64,000 nucleotides of DNA, from positions 20,942 through 84,941 of the forward strand of contig JAISUO010000013.1 in the NCBI GenBank assembly GCA_031272035.1, given 5' to 3'. The stretch comes from Synergistaceae bacterium (GTDB taxonomy: Bacteria > Synergistota > Synergistia > Synergistales > Aminobacteriaceae). The position numbers and the translations under genes were made by a program. The notes beneath the pieces are model-generated. The model was given only the letters and a program-made list of their open reading frames with translations. It made no database searches and was not told where the DNA came from. Below, in pieces: positions 8,126 through 16,550 of the stretch (its first letter is position 1; the number at the start of each line of letters is the position of its first letter).

Positions 8126-10420
8126 AGGAACCCGGTAACGCTGGTCCGGAGAACCGAGTTTATCCGGAAGTTCCGCTTCAAGCACACCATCTCGAAGCAT
8201 TGCGGTCAGATAATGCCGCCTCAGAGAGCATTGAGAGCGGGACAACAGCGACGACAGCTCCTTAAGACCGCGATATTCGCTGCAGAGCTCCACAATGGCG
8301 TCCCGGACAATCGCCGGAGGAAGTCGGGGCGTGGACCGCACCATATTCACCAGGGGAGAATATTCAGCTTCGCTGTCGGATTCCTTCTCCGGCGGAGTTT
8401 CCTCCACTGGTGATTTTTCTTCCGAAGCAGGCTCTTCGGGGTCCGTTTTATCGGGCGTTTCCGTTTCCTGCACTTTTACTGTCTCTGTTTCTTCAGGCGC
8501 TTCCGCTTCTGCAGTTTCTTCAGTTTCCGCAGTTTCCGCGGGTTCCTCAATTTTTTCGGTTTTTTCGGCTTTCGCCGGCGCCTCAGGCTCTTCGGGTTCT
8601 TTTTCTTCTGCCTGAGTTCCGTGAGTAAATCCATTGATCTCCGCAAGTTTTTTGGGATCGTTCTTCAGGGAAGAAATATATTCTTCCAGGTCATGGGCCG
8701 CGTCTCCGAAAACAGGGACCTTCTCGGGGGGGCGAGGCAACTCTTCCTCCGGAATCGACTCGGGAATCGAAAGGAGCGGCTCTTCCTGCTTTTCCTCGAT
8801 AATTTCCAGGGGCGGGGTCTCTGCCGGAACAGATTTCTGTTTTTCTTCCTCTCCGGCGGAAGTCTCCGGAGTCTGGGGTGTTTTGGCCTCGGGAGTCTCG
8901 CTCTTCACCGTTTCCTTCGTATCAAAAGAGACGCATTCCTCTGTCCCGACGGGCTCCGCCTCAGCTTTTGCGCTTTTTTCCTCCGGAACTTCCACAGCGA
9001 CAGGTTCCGCCGGCGCAGGAACAATGATCGAAGCGTCCTTAACAAAATTTTTCCCTTCAGATTTTTCTTCTTCCGATTCTTCCTCTTCTTCGGATGCGGC
9101 CACGAGGGCCTGAGGGCCATAATCCGGAACCCTCAGCAGGTCGGGAATGAGCAGAGTCTCCCGGGATGCCTCCACGAGGGAACGACCCTGTTCTTTTTCC
9201 AGAATGGGCATCCAGCCGAGAACCGGTTTTTCGGATACGTTTGTCGAAACATCCGGCGTTTCCTCCGGCGCGGCCGCAGGCAGCAGAGCAAGGGGCCCCA
9301 TCTCCAGAGGAAGTTCCGCAACGGTCCGAAGCTCCAGTACATCGCTTCGCAGGCGAAACATTCCGTCAAAGGCCCGAATAATTTTGAGGCCCCGCCCTTC
9401 GCCCCGGGCAAGTCCCGCCAGCTTCATCATGCACAGAAGCCGATAGTTGCGGCACTCGATCCCGTCACGTCCGTGGGAACGGGAAAGCCCAGGGCTGGCA
9501 ATGACAATACGGGAAACATCCCGTTTCGCCTCAATGCCTCCCGCGTCGTGTTCGGCGTGGATCAGCGCGTTGAAAAAACACTCCCTCACGGCTTCTTCGC
9601 AGGGTTTTGAAAGGGAATCACAAAGGCGGGGCAACAGCTCTCTGCAGGCCCGCCAGAGGTTGGAGGTCTCGAAAAATTCTTCCTCTTCTTCATGTTCCGC
9701 CTCATTTGCCGATTTCAGAGTGATTCGAACCGGCGCTTTTTTCTTTAATTCATTATTATTCTTTAATTCATCGCCGTTTTTCTTCCCAAGAAGGAGCTGC
9801 CCCGCCCGGGTCACTTCCCCGGAATCGTCCAGAACCTGGGCCCGTTTCAGAAACTCGCTCTCGGGAAGACTGCCCCACTCCGGTCGTTTTTTCAGGACGG
9901 CCTCTCGAAAGGAGGCGACATCTTCGGCGTCCAGGTCGGAAATCGACAGCCCTGGAACGGGAATATCGTCGCGCAGGGTTTCCAGCGCGTCAAGAGCCAG
10001 GCGAAAACGCACGTCTCTCCCGGAGATCACGTCTACTCCCTCTACCCGACGGCAGGACCCCGTCACGCAGTCCCCTCCCGTATAAACCGGACGTCTCCAC
10101 CACTCTGCGGGCTCCACGCGAGCGGCCAGCAGTTTTTTATCGACGCTCACCAGGGGATGAAAAGACAAAACGGGGTCGAAACTGATTTCCTGCGGATCCC
10201 GCATACGAAGCCGAAGCTGCCGCTCCATTTGCGCGATGTCCGCGACGCCCTCAATCGTCAGTTCTTCATTCTCACAGGACGCGCCAAGAACGATCCACCC
10301 TCCCTCACCGTTCGCCATTCCACAGCAAACGACGGGGAAACGGTCGGATTCGTCGTCCCGTAAAAAGGCCACATCTTCGCCCTCCACCTCCATCAGAAAC
10401 CTGTCGATGGTCGCAGTCAT
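8102..10420 (-). CDS. AlbA_2/Schlafen-type ATP-binding protein with long acidic linker and C-terminal winged helix
   Basis: 772 residues in three parts. Residues 1-150 resemble the AlbA_2 domain (NGEGGWIVLGA in place of the usual NtGGtlliGv). Residues 265-370 match the histidine-kinase-like ATPase half of this family (EEAVRECFFNALIHAEHD, a PG box, then RNYRLLCMMKLAGLARGEGRG). Residues about 420-690 are low-complexity, Glu/Pro/Ala-rich and strongly acidic. The last 90 residues form a winged helix ending in LPDKLGSPDQRYRV, the usual C-terminus of these proteins. Members are thought to be DNA/RNA-binding regulators. The linker of about 270 residues is unusual. The gene follows the adenine permease by 32 bases and overlaps the convergent TauE gene by 24. 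Confidence 0.7.
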   Translation of the reverse strand: MTATIDRFLMEVEGEDVAFLRDDESDRFPVVCCGMANGEGGWIVLGASCENEELTIEGVADIAQMERQLRLRMRDPQEISFDPVLSFHPLVSVDKKLLAARVEPAEWWRRPVYTGGDCVTGSCRRVEGVDVISGRDVRFRLALDALETLRDDIPVPGLSISDLDAEDVASFREAVLKKRPEWGSLPESEFLKRAQVLDDSGEVTRAGQLLLGKKNGDELKNNNELKKKAPVRITLKSANEAEHEEEEEFFETSNLWRACRELLPRLCDSLSKPCEEAVRECFFNALIHAEHDAGGIEAKRDVSRIVIASPGLSRSHGRDGIECRNYRLLCMMKLAGLARGEGRGLKIIRAFDGMFRLRSDVLELRTVAELPLEMGPLALLPAAAPEETPDVSTNVSEKPVLGWMPILEKEQGRSLVEASRETLLIPDLLRVPDYGPQALVAASEEEEESEEEKSEGKNFVKDASIIVPAPAEPVAVEVPEEKSAKAEAEPVGTEECVSFDTKETVKSETPEAKTPQTPETSAGEEEKQKSVPAETPPLEIIEEKQEEPLLSIPESIPEEELPRPPEKVPVFGDAAHDLEEYISSLKNDPKKLAEINGFTHGTQAEEKEPEEPEAPAKAEKTEKIEEPAETAETEETAEAEAPEETETVKVQETETPDKTDPEEPASEEKSPVEETPPEKESDSEAEYSPLVNMVRSTPRLPPAIVRDAIVELCSEYRGLKELSSLLSRSQCSLRRHYLTAMLRDGVLEAELPDKLGSPDQRYRVPSAKNQVQ

Positions 10421-10452
10421 CTTTCCTCTCCCATCATATCGTCCCCGGCCCT

Positions 10453-11754
10453 CTACAGAAACGCCTCTTTCAGAATGAACAGCGCGGCAAGGCCGTACAT
10501 GACAAGGCTTACATCTTTCGTTTTACCCGTGAAGAACTTCAGCAGCACAAACGAGATGATGCCGAACTCGATTCCCACGGAGATTCCATAACCCAGGGGC
10601 ATCATGAAAAACGCCAGCATGGAAGGAACCAGCTCCGTCCAGTCCTCGTAATTGAGGTCCCGCAAACCGGCCATCATGTAGACGCCAACGACCACCAGCA
10701 CCGGCGCCGTGGCGCTGGCCGGCACGATTCCCACCAGGGGGCTGAAGAAAATGGCAAGCAGGAACAGGATGCCCGTCACCACCGATGTGAGCCCTGTTCG
10801 CCCGCCCTGAGCGATGCCGCTGGCGCTTTCCACGTAGGACGTAACAGTTGAAGTTCCCAATACGGCTCCGGCCACGGTTCCAAGGGCATCGGCCAGAAGC
10901 GCGCCTCTGGCGTTGGGAAGCCGGCCCTCTCTGTCCAGCAGGCCGCTGCGGTTGCAAACGCCCACCAGAGTCCCCACCGTGTCGAAAAAGTCCACGAAGA
11001 AGAAGGTGAAGACGATACTCCAAAATTCGGGACTGGCAAGCATGGTGTAGTCGAACTGCCCGAAAATCGGCGTCAGGGAAGGAGGAGTGGTGATGAAGGC
11101 CGGCGGCAGCTCGGTCCTGCCCATGATCACGCTCACGGCGGTAATGATAATAATGCCAATCAAAAGAGCGCCCGTGACCCGGAAATATTCGAGAACCACC
11201 ACCAGTATCAGGCCACCCAGGGCCAGCAGGGCGGGCACATTGTTCTTCAGGTTGCCCAGAGTCAGCAGCGTCGCGTCGCTGTGAACGACAAGCCCCACGC
11301 CCTGAAGCCCGATGAAGATGATGAAAAGTCCAATGCCGCAGGAGATCCCGATCTTGAGCGTTTTCGGAATTGTGTTGACGATGGCTTCCCGCAGTTTTGT
11401 CAGGGTCAGCACCACAAAAATGATTCCTTCTACGAAAACGGCAAACAGGGCCACCCGCCAGTCCAGTTTCATTCCGATCACAACGGTGAAGGCGAAAAAG
11501 GCGTTCAGTCCCATGCCTGGAGCCAGAGCTATGGGATAATTGGCCAGAAAAGCCATCAGAAACGTGCCGACAGCCGCGGACAGACAGGTGGCAACCACCA
11601 GAGAATCAAAGGGCATCCCCGCTTTGGAAAGAATATCCGGATTGACGAAAATGATGTAGGCCATGGTCATAAACGTGGTAAAGCCCGCAAGCACCTCTGT
11701 TTTCACCGTAGTACGATTTTGCTTCAGTTTGAACAGACTTTCCAGAAAATTCAT
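10453..11754 (-). CDS. NCS2/AzgA-family purine permease, probably for adenine
   Basis: 433 residues from the ATG at 11754. AAAGGAG lies 11 bases upstream, and the open frame before it has no homologous character. The N-terminus (KTEVLAGFTTFMTMAYIIFVNP) and LAPGMGLNAFFAF near residue 85 are diagnostic of AzgA-type purine/H+ symporters. Twelve or more membrane segments are visible. FFVDFFDTVGTLVG near residue 260 and the TSTVTSYVESASGIAQGGRTG segment are the substrate-site regions of this family. Known members carry adenine, guanine and hypoxanthine. Because adenine deaminase lies directly upstream on the same strand (112-base gap), adenine is the likely substrate. Confidence 0.85.
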   Translation of the reverse strand: MNFLESLFKLKQNRTTVKTEVLAGFTTFMTMAYIIFVNPDILSKAGMPFDSLVVATCLSAAVGTFLMAFLANYPIALAPGMGLNAFFAFTVVIGMKLDWRVALFAVFVEGIIFVVLTLTKLREAIVNTIPKTLKIGISCGIGLFIIFIGLQGVGLVVHSDATLLTLGNLKNNVPALLALGGLILVVVLEYFRVTGALLIGIIIITAVSVIMGRTELPPAFITTPPSLTPIFGQFDYTMLASPEFWSIVFTFFFVDFFDTVGTLVGVCNRSGLLDREGRLPNARGALLADALGTVAGAVLGTSTVTSYVESASGIAQGGRTGLTSVVTGILFLLAIFFSPLVGIVPASATAPVLVVVGVYMMAGLRDLNYEDWTELVPSMLAFFMMPLGYGISVGIEFGIISFVLLKFFTGKTKDVSLVMYGLAALFILKEAFL

Positions 11755-11865
11755 TGTGTATACAACTCCTTTCATTGCATCTATTTTTCCCGCATTTATT
11801 TTATTATGATACCGTATGCTGAACATATAACTGCTTAAAGGCTCTCCCTTACGTCGTGGCTGACG

Positions 11866-13593
11866 CTATAAAGGTATAAAAAGCGATTGAATCCCTCCCC
11901 GGGTAATATCCACGTATCCCTGGTCCGTAATTTTGAGTTCCGGAATGACGGACAGGCAGAGAAACGACAGCATCATAAAGGGATGATCGGCGGCAATTCC
12001 CAGGTCTTTCGCTTTTTTTTCGATCGCATCCAGTTTTTCGGCCACGCAAACGGCGTCCAGGGTTGACATGAGCCCCGCCACGGGCAGGGCGAAAAACTCC
12101 AGAACCTCGCCGCCGCAGGTTACGGCCAGACCGCCCCCGTTTTTTCCCACGCAGTTCAGAGCCGTCGTCAGGGACAGGTCGTCCATCCCGGCGGCTACAA
12201 AGTTATGCGCATCGTGAGCCACGGAAGAAGCGATCGCCCCTTTTTTCATCCCCAGACCCGACAGGAAGCCCACCGCGAATCGTCCCGCGCCCCTGTGCCG
12301 CTGGCGGACCACAATTTTCGCCACGTCCCGTTCCGCATCAGGCAGGATTGTCCCGTCTTCGTCCAGGGGCAGTTCCTCGCAGGAAGACCTCGTGAACAGC
12401 GACCCCTCCTTCGTCAGAATGACGCGAACCTTTGCCCCCGTCTGATTTTTAATTCGAAGCTGCTCCTCTGTCAGAGGGATAACGCTCTCCCCTTTCCGAC
12501 AAAAGTCCTCGAAATTGACCTTCCGCTCGCTCTTTCGGAGAAGCCGGCCCTTTTCCACCATCAGCCGGCCGTTTTTCCACACCCGGTCGACCTGAAAATT
12601 TTCCAGACTGTCGATCAGAACCATGTCGGCGATCCGTCCTGGAACAATCGCCCCTCGATCTTTCAGCCCGAAGTAATCCGCGGGAGAAAGAGTCACGGTC
12701 CGAAGGGCCGTCAGGGGATCGACTCCGCACTCGATCAGGCGGCGGACCTTCACGTCCATGTGTCCCACCTGAACGAGGTACCGGGCGCTCACGTCGTCCG
12801 TGACGGACATACACCGCGCGGCCAGCTCCGGCTTGTTCCGGAGAAGTGGCGCCAGCCTCTCCAGATCGGGAGTGGAGGCCCCTTCCCGCATCATCAGCCA
12901 CATCCCCCGGCGCAGTTTTTCCAGAGCTTCGTCCGCCTGGGAGCATTCGTGGTCCGAGGATATGCCCGCGGTGAGATAAGCGCACAGCTCCTTCCCCCGC
13001 ACTCCGGGCGCGTGTCCCGTCAGCGGAACATTTCCAGCCGCCTGAATTTTTCCCCACACCTCCGGATCTCCGGCGATGACCCCCGGAAAATTCATCACTT
13101 CCCCCAGGTGCTGACACCATCCCTGAGCGAACATTTCACGGATGTCATCCATTTCCAGATTTTCGTAAGGCGTCTCCAGGTCGGAGGCGGGAACGCAGGA
13201 GGGCGCTCCGAGAAAAACGTCCAGGGGAAGTCCCCGGCTGGCCAGGTACATATACTCAACGCCTCTCATTCCGAGAACGTTGGCGATTTCGTGAGGGTCG
13301 GCCATGACCGTGGTGGTCCCGCGCGAGACCGCGTTGTCCGCGAACACCGGAGGCGTCAGCATCGTGCTTTCGATGTGCACATGTCCGTCAATCAGGCCGG
13401 GAATTAAAACTTTGCCTTCTCCGTCCAGAACGGTTTTGCCCTCGTAGTTCTTCCCCGCTCCGGCGATTCGGCCGCCGACCACAGCTACATCGACGTTTTC
13501 GTATTCCATGGTACAGACATTGGCTACCCGCGCGTTTTTGACGACGAAATCCGCAGCCCGGTCTCCGCGGGCCACCGCAAGTATTTCCTTCAC
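11866..13593 (-). CDS. ade: Adenine deaminase
   Basis: 575 residues. The start is GTG at 13593, seven bases after GGGAGG; the TTG at 13599 is only one base from the Shine-Dalgarno and is rejected. This amidohydrolase-superfamily enzyme deaminates adenine to hypoxanthine. The metal-binding DGHVHIEST is near residue 70, followed by MADPHEIANVLG, HAPGVRG and DHECSQADEA, and the C-terminal adenine-deaminase domain has VAHDAHNFVAAG. The length is normal for bacterial Ade (570-600). A TATAAT lies on the minus strand at 13638-13643. Together with the downstream permease it forms an adenine uptake and salvage or catabolic unit. Confidence 0.92.
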   Translation of the reverse strand: MKEILAVARGDRAADFVVKNARVANVCTMEYENVDVAVVGGRIAGAGKNYEGKTVLDGEGKVLIPGLIDGHVHIESTMLTPPVFADNAVSRGTTTVMADPHEIANVLGMRGVEYMYLASRGLPLDVFLGAPSCVPASDLETPYENLEMDDIREMFAQGWCQHLGEVMNFPGVIAGDPEVWGKIQAAGNVPLTGHAPGVRGKELCAYLTAGISSDHECSQADEALEKLRRGMWLMMREGASTPDLERLAPLLRNKPELAARCMSVTDDVSARYLVQVGHMDVKVRRLIECGVDPLTALRTVTLSPADYFGLKDRGAIVPGRIADMVLIDSLENFQVDRVWKNGRLMVEKGRLLRKSERKVNFEDFCRKGESVIPLTEEQLRIKNQTGAKVRVILTKEGSLFTRSSCEELPLDEDGTILPDAERDVAKIVVRQRHRGAGRFAVGFLSGLGMKKGAIASSVAHDAHNFVAAGMDDLSLTTALNCVGKNGGGLAVTCGGEVLEFFALPVAGLMSTLDAVCVAEKLDAIEKKAKDLGIAADHPFMMLSFLCLSVIPELKITDQGYVDITRGGIQSLFIPL

Positions 13594-13696
13594 AGACAAA
13601 CCTCCCTGAAGTTTCGGGTCTTCTGTTGCAACACAAAATTATAACAATCTGTTCCCACATTCGTCCAGGCAACGCTTTTTACGGGGCACAGGTCAT

Positions 13697-15340
13697 TCAA
13701 ACGTCGAGACAGCTTCCCCCTATGAATTCGCGAATGACGGAGTTGTTGGGAATCCCCTCGGACTGGATGGAGGGCACAAATTTCAGAATGTTGAGCAGCC
13801 TCAGGGCCTCTCCAAAAAAGGGAGAGTTTTCCTGCACCGTATGCAGAACGGGTTCCACATAGCTTTTGAGGACTCCCAGCTCATAGGGCAGCGACGAGTT
13901 GAAGATGGCGTTTGCCCGGTTCTGGTAGGGGAAAATGTAACGCATCGCGCCCCTGACCACCTTTGGATACATGGCGAGGGTCGCCTCGGCAGATTTGCCT
14001 CGGGTGCGGTAATCCCGAATGATGCGCCGCAGGAGACGGTTATCGCCGGTGCTGGTGCGGTTGTGGGGATCCAGACAGATGCCCGTCAGAGGCGAGACGA
14101 AAATGGTGAATCGCCTGTCCGCCGGAAGCATGTCCAGAATTCTGTCGTTGAGGCCGTGGATTCCCTCCATGATCAAAATATCGTCGGGTCCCAGTTTGAT
14201 CTTTCTTCCCGGCGTCTTTTTGCCCTGCAGGAAATCGTAGTGGGGCGTGACGACCTCTTCTCCCTGCAAAATACGGGTCAGGTTGTCCTTCAGAAGGTCC
14301 AGGTCGAGGGCCTCCAAAACTTCGTAATCCAGCTCTCCGCTGGCATCCCGGGGGGTTTGCACCCGCTCAAGGAAATAATTATCCATAGGCAGCGTCACCG
14401 GGCGTTTTCCGCAGACGATGAGCTGAATTTTCAGGCGTTCCGAAAAGGTGGTCTTCCCCGACCCCGAGGGCCCCGCGATGGTAACCACCTTCACGTCGGG
14501 ACGGGAGTTGATCTCAGCGGCCATTTTGCTCAGGCGCTGGGAGTGAAAAGCCTCGGAGATAAGGATCAGCTCCTGGCTTTTCCCCTTCGCCACCAGCTGG
14601 TGGAGACTGCTGAGGTAGTTCAGCCCCAGCGCCTTCAGCCAGTTGGCGTAATCGAAGAAGATGTCCCCCAGAGCCCGGTCGGTCCGGAAGGGCTCGGTGC
14701 TGTCCGGAGACGCCAGCGTCGGGGAAAGAAGCACCACTCCATGAGAGAACTGCACCAGGTCGAACACCTTCAGGACGCCGATGGAAGGAGCCAGCGTGCC
14801 GCAGAAATACCCATACTGCGAACCGCATCGATAAACCTCCACAGGGTCCACATTGGCTCGCACGAAAAGATCGGCGATTTCCGGCTCGCCCTGGGCTTCG
14901 AAGATTCGTTTGGCTTTGTCGACGGGCAGAAGTTTCCGAATGACGGGAATATTCTGCCGAACCATGTCGCTCATGGCCGCGTGCAGCCGGTAGACATCCG
15001 ACTGCGAAATATCTCCGTCCTCGAACTCCCAGTAGTGCCCCTCATTGATGGAGTGCCGCAGAATCGCCTTGCGGCCGAGATCCCGTTTGCAGGCGATAAC
15101 GAAGAGAAAATCCAGCGTCCGTTTGTAAACCTGCAATCCCTCCGGGGTTGTCGTCGAAAGGAACTCCGCCTCGGCGTCCTCCTCAATGACCCACTCCAGC
15201 GGTCGTATGTAGTTATTGACCCGCCACGCCACAATACCGTCGTTCAGAGAAAACCCCAGCTCGGCCATGACGTTCTGTCCGGAAAGCGGCGTCTCTCCGG
15301 TCACAAATTTTCCATCTTTGAATTTAATTGTAAAAGCCAT
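13697..15340 (-). CDS. Uridine kinase/phosphoribulokinase-family nucleoside kinase with ThrRS-like N-terminal domain
   Basis: 547 residues from the ATG at 15340, seven bases after GGGAGG. The N-terminal 70 residues resemble a TGS domain. They are followed by a segment like the threonyl/alanyl-tRNA synthetase second additional domain (RHSINEGHYWEF near residue 150). The kinase domain starts near residue 290 with the P-loop AGPSGSGKTTF and continues with a PMDNYFL segment, as in uridine kinases, and the Walker B-like DDILIMEGIHGLN. Proteins of this architecture are widespread in anaerobic Gram-positive-like phyla; they are annotated as nucleoside kinases, but their true role is unsettled. It stands alone, 103 bases from ade. 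Confidence 0.8.
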   Translation of the reverse strand: MAFTIKFKDGKFVTGETPLSGQNVMAELGFSLNDGIVAWRVNNYIRPLEWVIEEDAEAEFLSTTTPEGLQVYKRTLDFLFVIACKRDLGRKAILRHSINEGHYWEFEDGDISQSDVYRLHAAMSDMVRQNIPVIRKLLPVDKAKRIFEAQGEPEIADLFVRANVDPVEVYRCGSQYGYFCGTLAPSIGVLKVFDLVQFSHGVVLLSPTLASPDSTEPFRTDRALGDIFFDYANWLKALGLNYLSSLHQLVAKGKSQELILISEAFHSQRLSKMAAEINSRPDVKVVTIAGPSGSGKTTFSERLKIQLIVCGKRPVTLPMDNYFLERVQTPRDASGELDYEVLEALDLDLLKDNLTRILQGEEVVTPHYDFLQGKKTPGRKIKLGPDDILIMEGIHGLNDRILDMLPADRRFTIFVSPLTGICLDPHNRTSTGDNRLLRRIIRDYRTRGKSAEATLAMYPKVVRGAMRYIFPYQNRANAIFNSSLPYELGVLKSYVEPVLHTVQENSPFFGEALRLLNILKFVPSIQSEGIPNNSVIREFIGGSCLDV

Positions 15341-15587
15341 AAGAAAACCTCCCTGAAATGCGACGACCCTTATCTCATCATCATACCGCAAATTCAGGGA
15401 GTATGCTTTTAAATTTCTCGGTGAACAAAATTTCCACTCAAAAAATTAAGCCAAAAAATCAAAAATTCCCGCCGTCTTTGCCGTTTCCGCGTTTTCGTCC
15501 GCCCGCGAGGGGCTTCGTTTTCACTATACGCTTACATCATCCGCTATAATTGAGAAAAAATTATTTTACTTTTGTGAGGAAATATCG

Positions 15588-16343
15588 ATGAACATCGTAA
15601 CCCTAACCCGAGAAAATCTGGAGCGGGAACACATTTGCTGCGCTATCTCAAATAACGGGGACTGTCAGGTTGCCGCCAAAAAGTCATGGCTTGCGGAGCG
15701 CTTTGCGGACGGGCTTGTTTTCAAAAAATGCGATGTGAGGGGCAAGTGTTTCATTGAATACATCCCGGCTGAAAAAGCATGGTGTCCTGTTGAAGCGGAA
15801 GGGTATATGCACATAAACTGCTTTTGGATATCGGGGCAATTCAAAGGGCAGGGTTATTCCAATCTGCTTCTGGACGAATGTACAAAAGACAGCAAAGAAA
15901 AAGGCAAAAAAGGACTTTGCGTCTTGTCTTCAAAAAAGAAAATGCCGTTTTTATCCGATCCTCAATATTTGAAATATAAAGGTTTTGTTGTCGCGGACAC
16001 GGCAGAGCCGTTTTATGAACTGCTGTATCTGCCCTTTGACACGGGCTCTCCGAAACCGTGTTTTAAGCAGGCAGTCAAAACGCCTGAAATTAACGAACAG
16101 GGTTTTGTTTTGTACTACGCTCACCAATGCCCGTATACGGCAAAGTATGTGCCGATAATCGAAGATATGGCGAAGGCAAAATCAGTTCCGTTCAGGGCGA
16201 TACGTTTTGAAACGACGGAAGAAGCGCAAAACGCTCCCGCACCGTCCACCTCATACTGCCTGTTTTTTAATGGCGGGTTTTTGACAAACGAAATTTTGTC
16301 CGAGAAAAAATTTGAAAAATTACTGGCTGAAAAAGGTCTGTAA
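15588..16343 (+). CDS. GNAT N-acetyltransferase with YoaP-like C-terminal domain
   Basis: 251 residues. The ATG at 15588 follows GAGGAA, and a TATAAT lies at 15545-15550. Residues 1-150 form a GNAT fold: FWISGQFKGQGYSNLLL (residues 78-94) is the acetyl-CoA-binding motif A. The C-terminal 80 residues match the YoaP domain, with a YYAHQCPYT motif and a thioredoxin-like layout. Family members acetylate unknown small molecules or proteins. Codons are visibly more AT-rich (AAA, GAA, TTT, ATA) than in flanking genes and the neighbours are unrelated, so acquisition by transfer is plausible. A terminator-like hairpin follows at 16360. Confidence 0.75.
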   Translation: MNIVTLTRENLEREHICCAISNNGDCQVAAKKSWLAERFADGLVFKKCDVRGKCFIEYIPAEKAWCPVEAEGYMHINCFWISGQFKGQGYSNLLLDECTKDSKEKGKKGLCVLSSKKKMPFLSDPQYLKYKGFVVADTAEPFYELLYLPFDTGSPKPCFKQAVKTPEINEQGFVLYYAHQCPYTAKYVPIIEDMAKAKSVPFRAIRFETTEEAQNAPAPSTSYCLFFNGGFLTNEILSEKKFEKLLAEKGL

Positions 16344-16359
16344 AGGAAGTAATGATTAA

Positions 16360-16399
16360 CCGCGCTGAAACCTGTGGAGGCTCCAGCGCGGCCGGTTTT
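16360..16399 (+). terminator. Terminator-like hairpin after the GNAT gene
   Basis: CCGCGCTG and CAGCGCGG form a perfect 8-bp stem with a 16-nt loop. It is followed, after CCGG, by TTTTA. The long loop and delayed T-run make it weaker than the other terminators in the window. Confidence 0.45.
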
Positions 16400-16415
16400 A
16401 TGCCAATTTGAAGTA

Positions 16416-16516
16416 ATACCAATTTGCTTTCAACCGAGCGTTAATGAAGAAGCTAATGTTTGAATATCACTGCTTTTAGCCATTCTAACTTTAGGCCTTT
16501 TATTTCAAATTGGTAT
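16416..16516 (-). repeat. Full-length copy of the 101-bp MITE-like element
   Basis: The element begins ATACCAATTTG and ends CAAATTGGTAT, a perfect 11-bp terminal inverted repeat. It is 101 bp long, in reverse orientation relative to the copy at 55932, with about 95% identity by eye. It is preceded by an extra partial left end (GCCAATTTGAAGTA, 16402-16415). It lies 34 bases past the stop of the CoA-transferase gene. It has no coding capacity. Confidence 0.85.
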
Positions 16517-16550
16517 AAAAGGTCTGAAAATCAGCGCTTCCGCACAAAAA

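Noticed and set aside
11755..11865. Possible purine riboswitch before the adenine permease
   Set aside because: The gap is only 111 bases, no purine-aptamer core (three-helix junction with conserved loops) could be drawn, and no terminator is present.
15358..15549. 63-residue plus-strand frame between the kinase and GNAT genes
   Set aside because: No ribosome site, low-complexity basic sequence, and it runs into the GNAT promoter.
16416..16516. Insertion sequence carrying a transposase
   Set aside because: The element is only 101 bp with no open frame; no transposase-like protein was found anywhere in the window.
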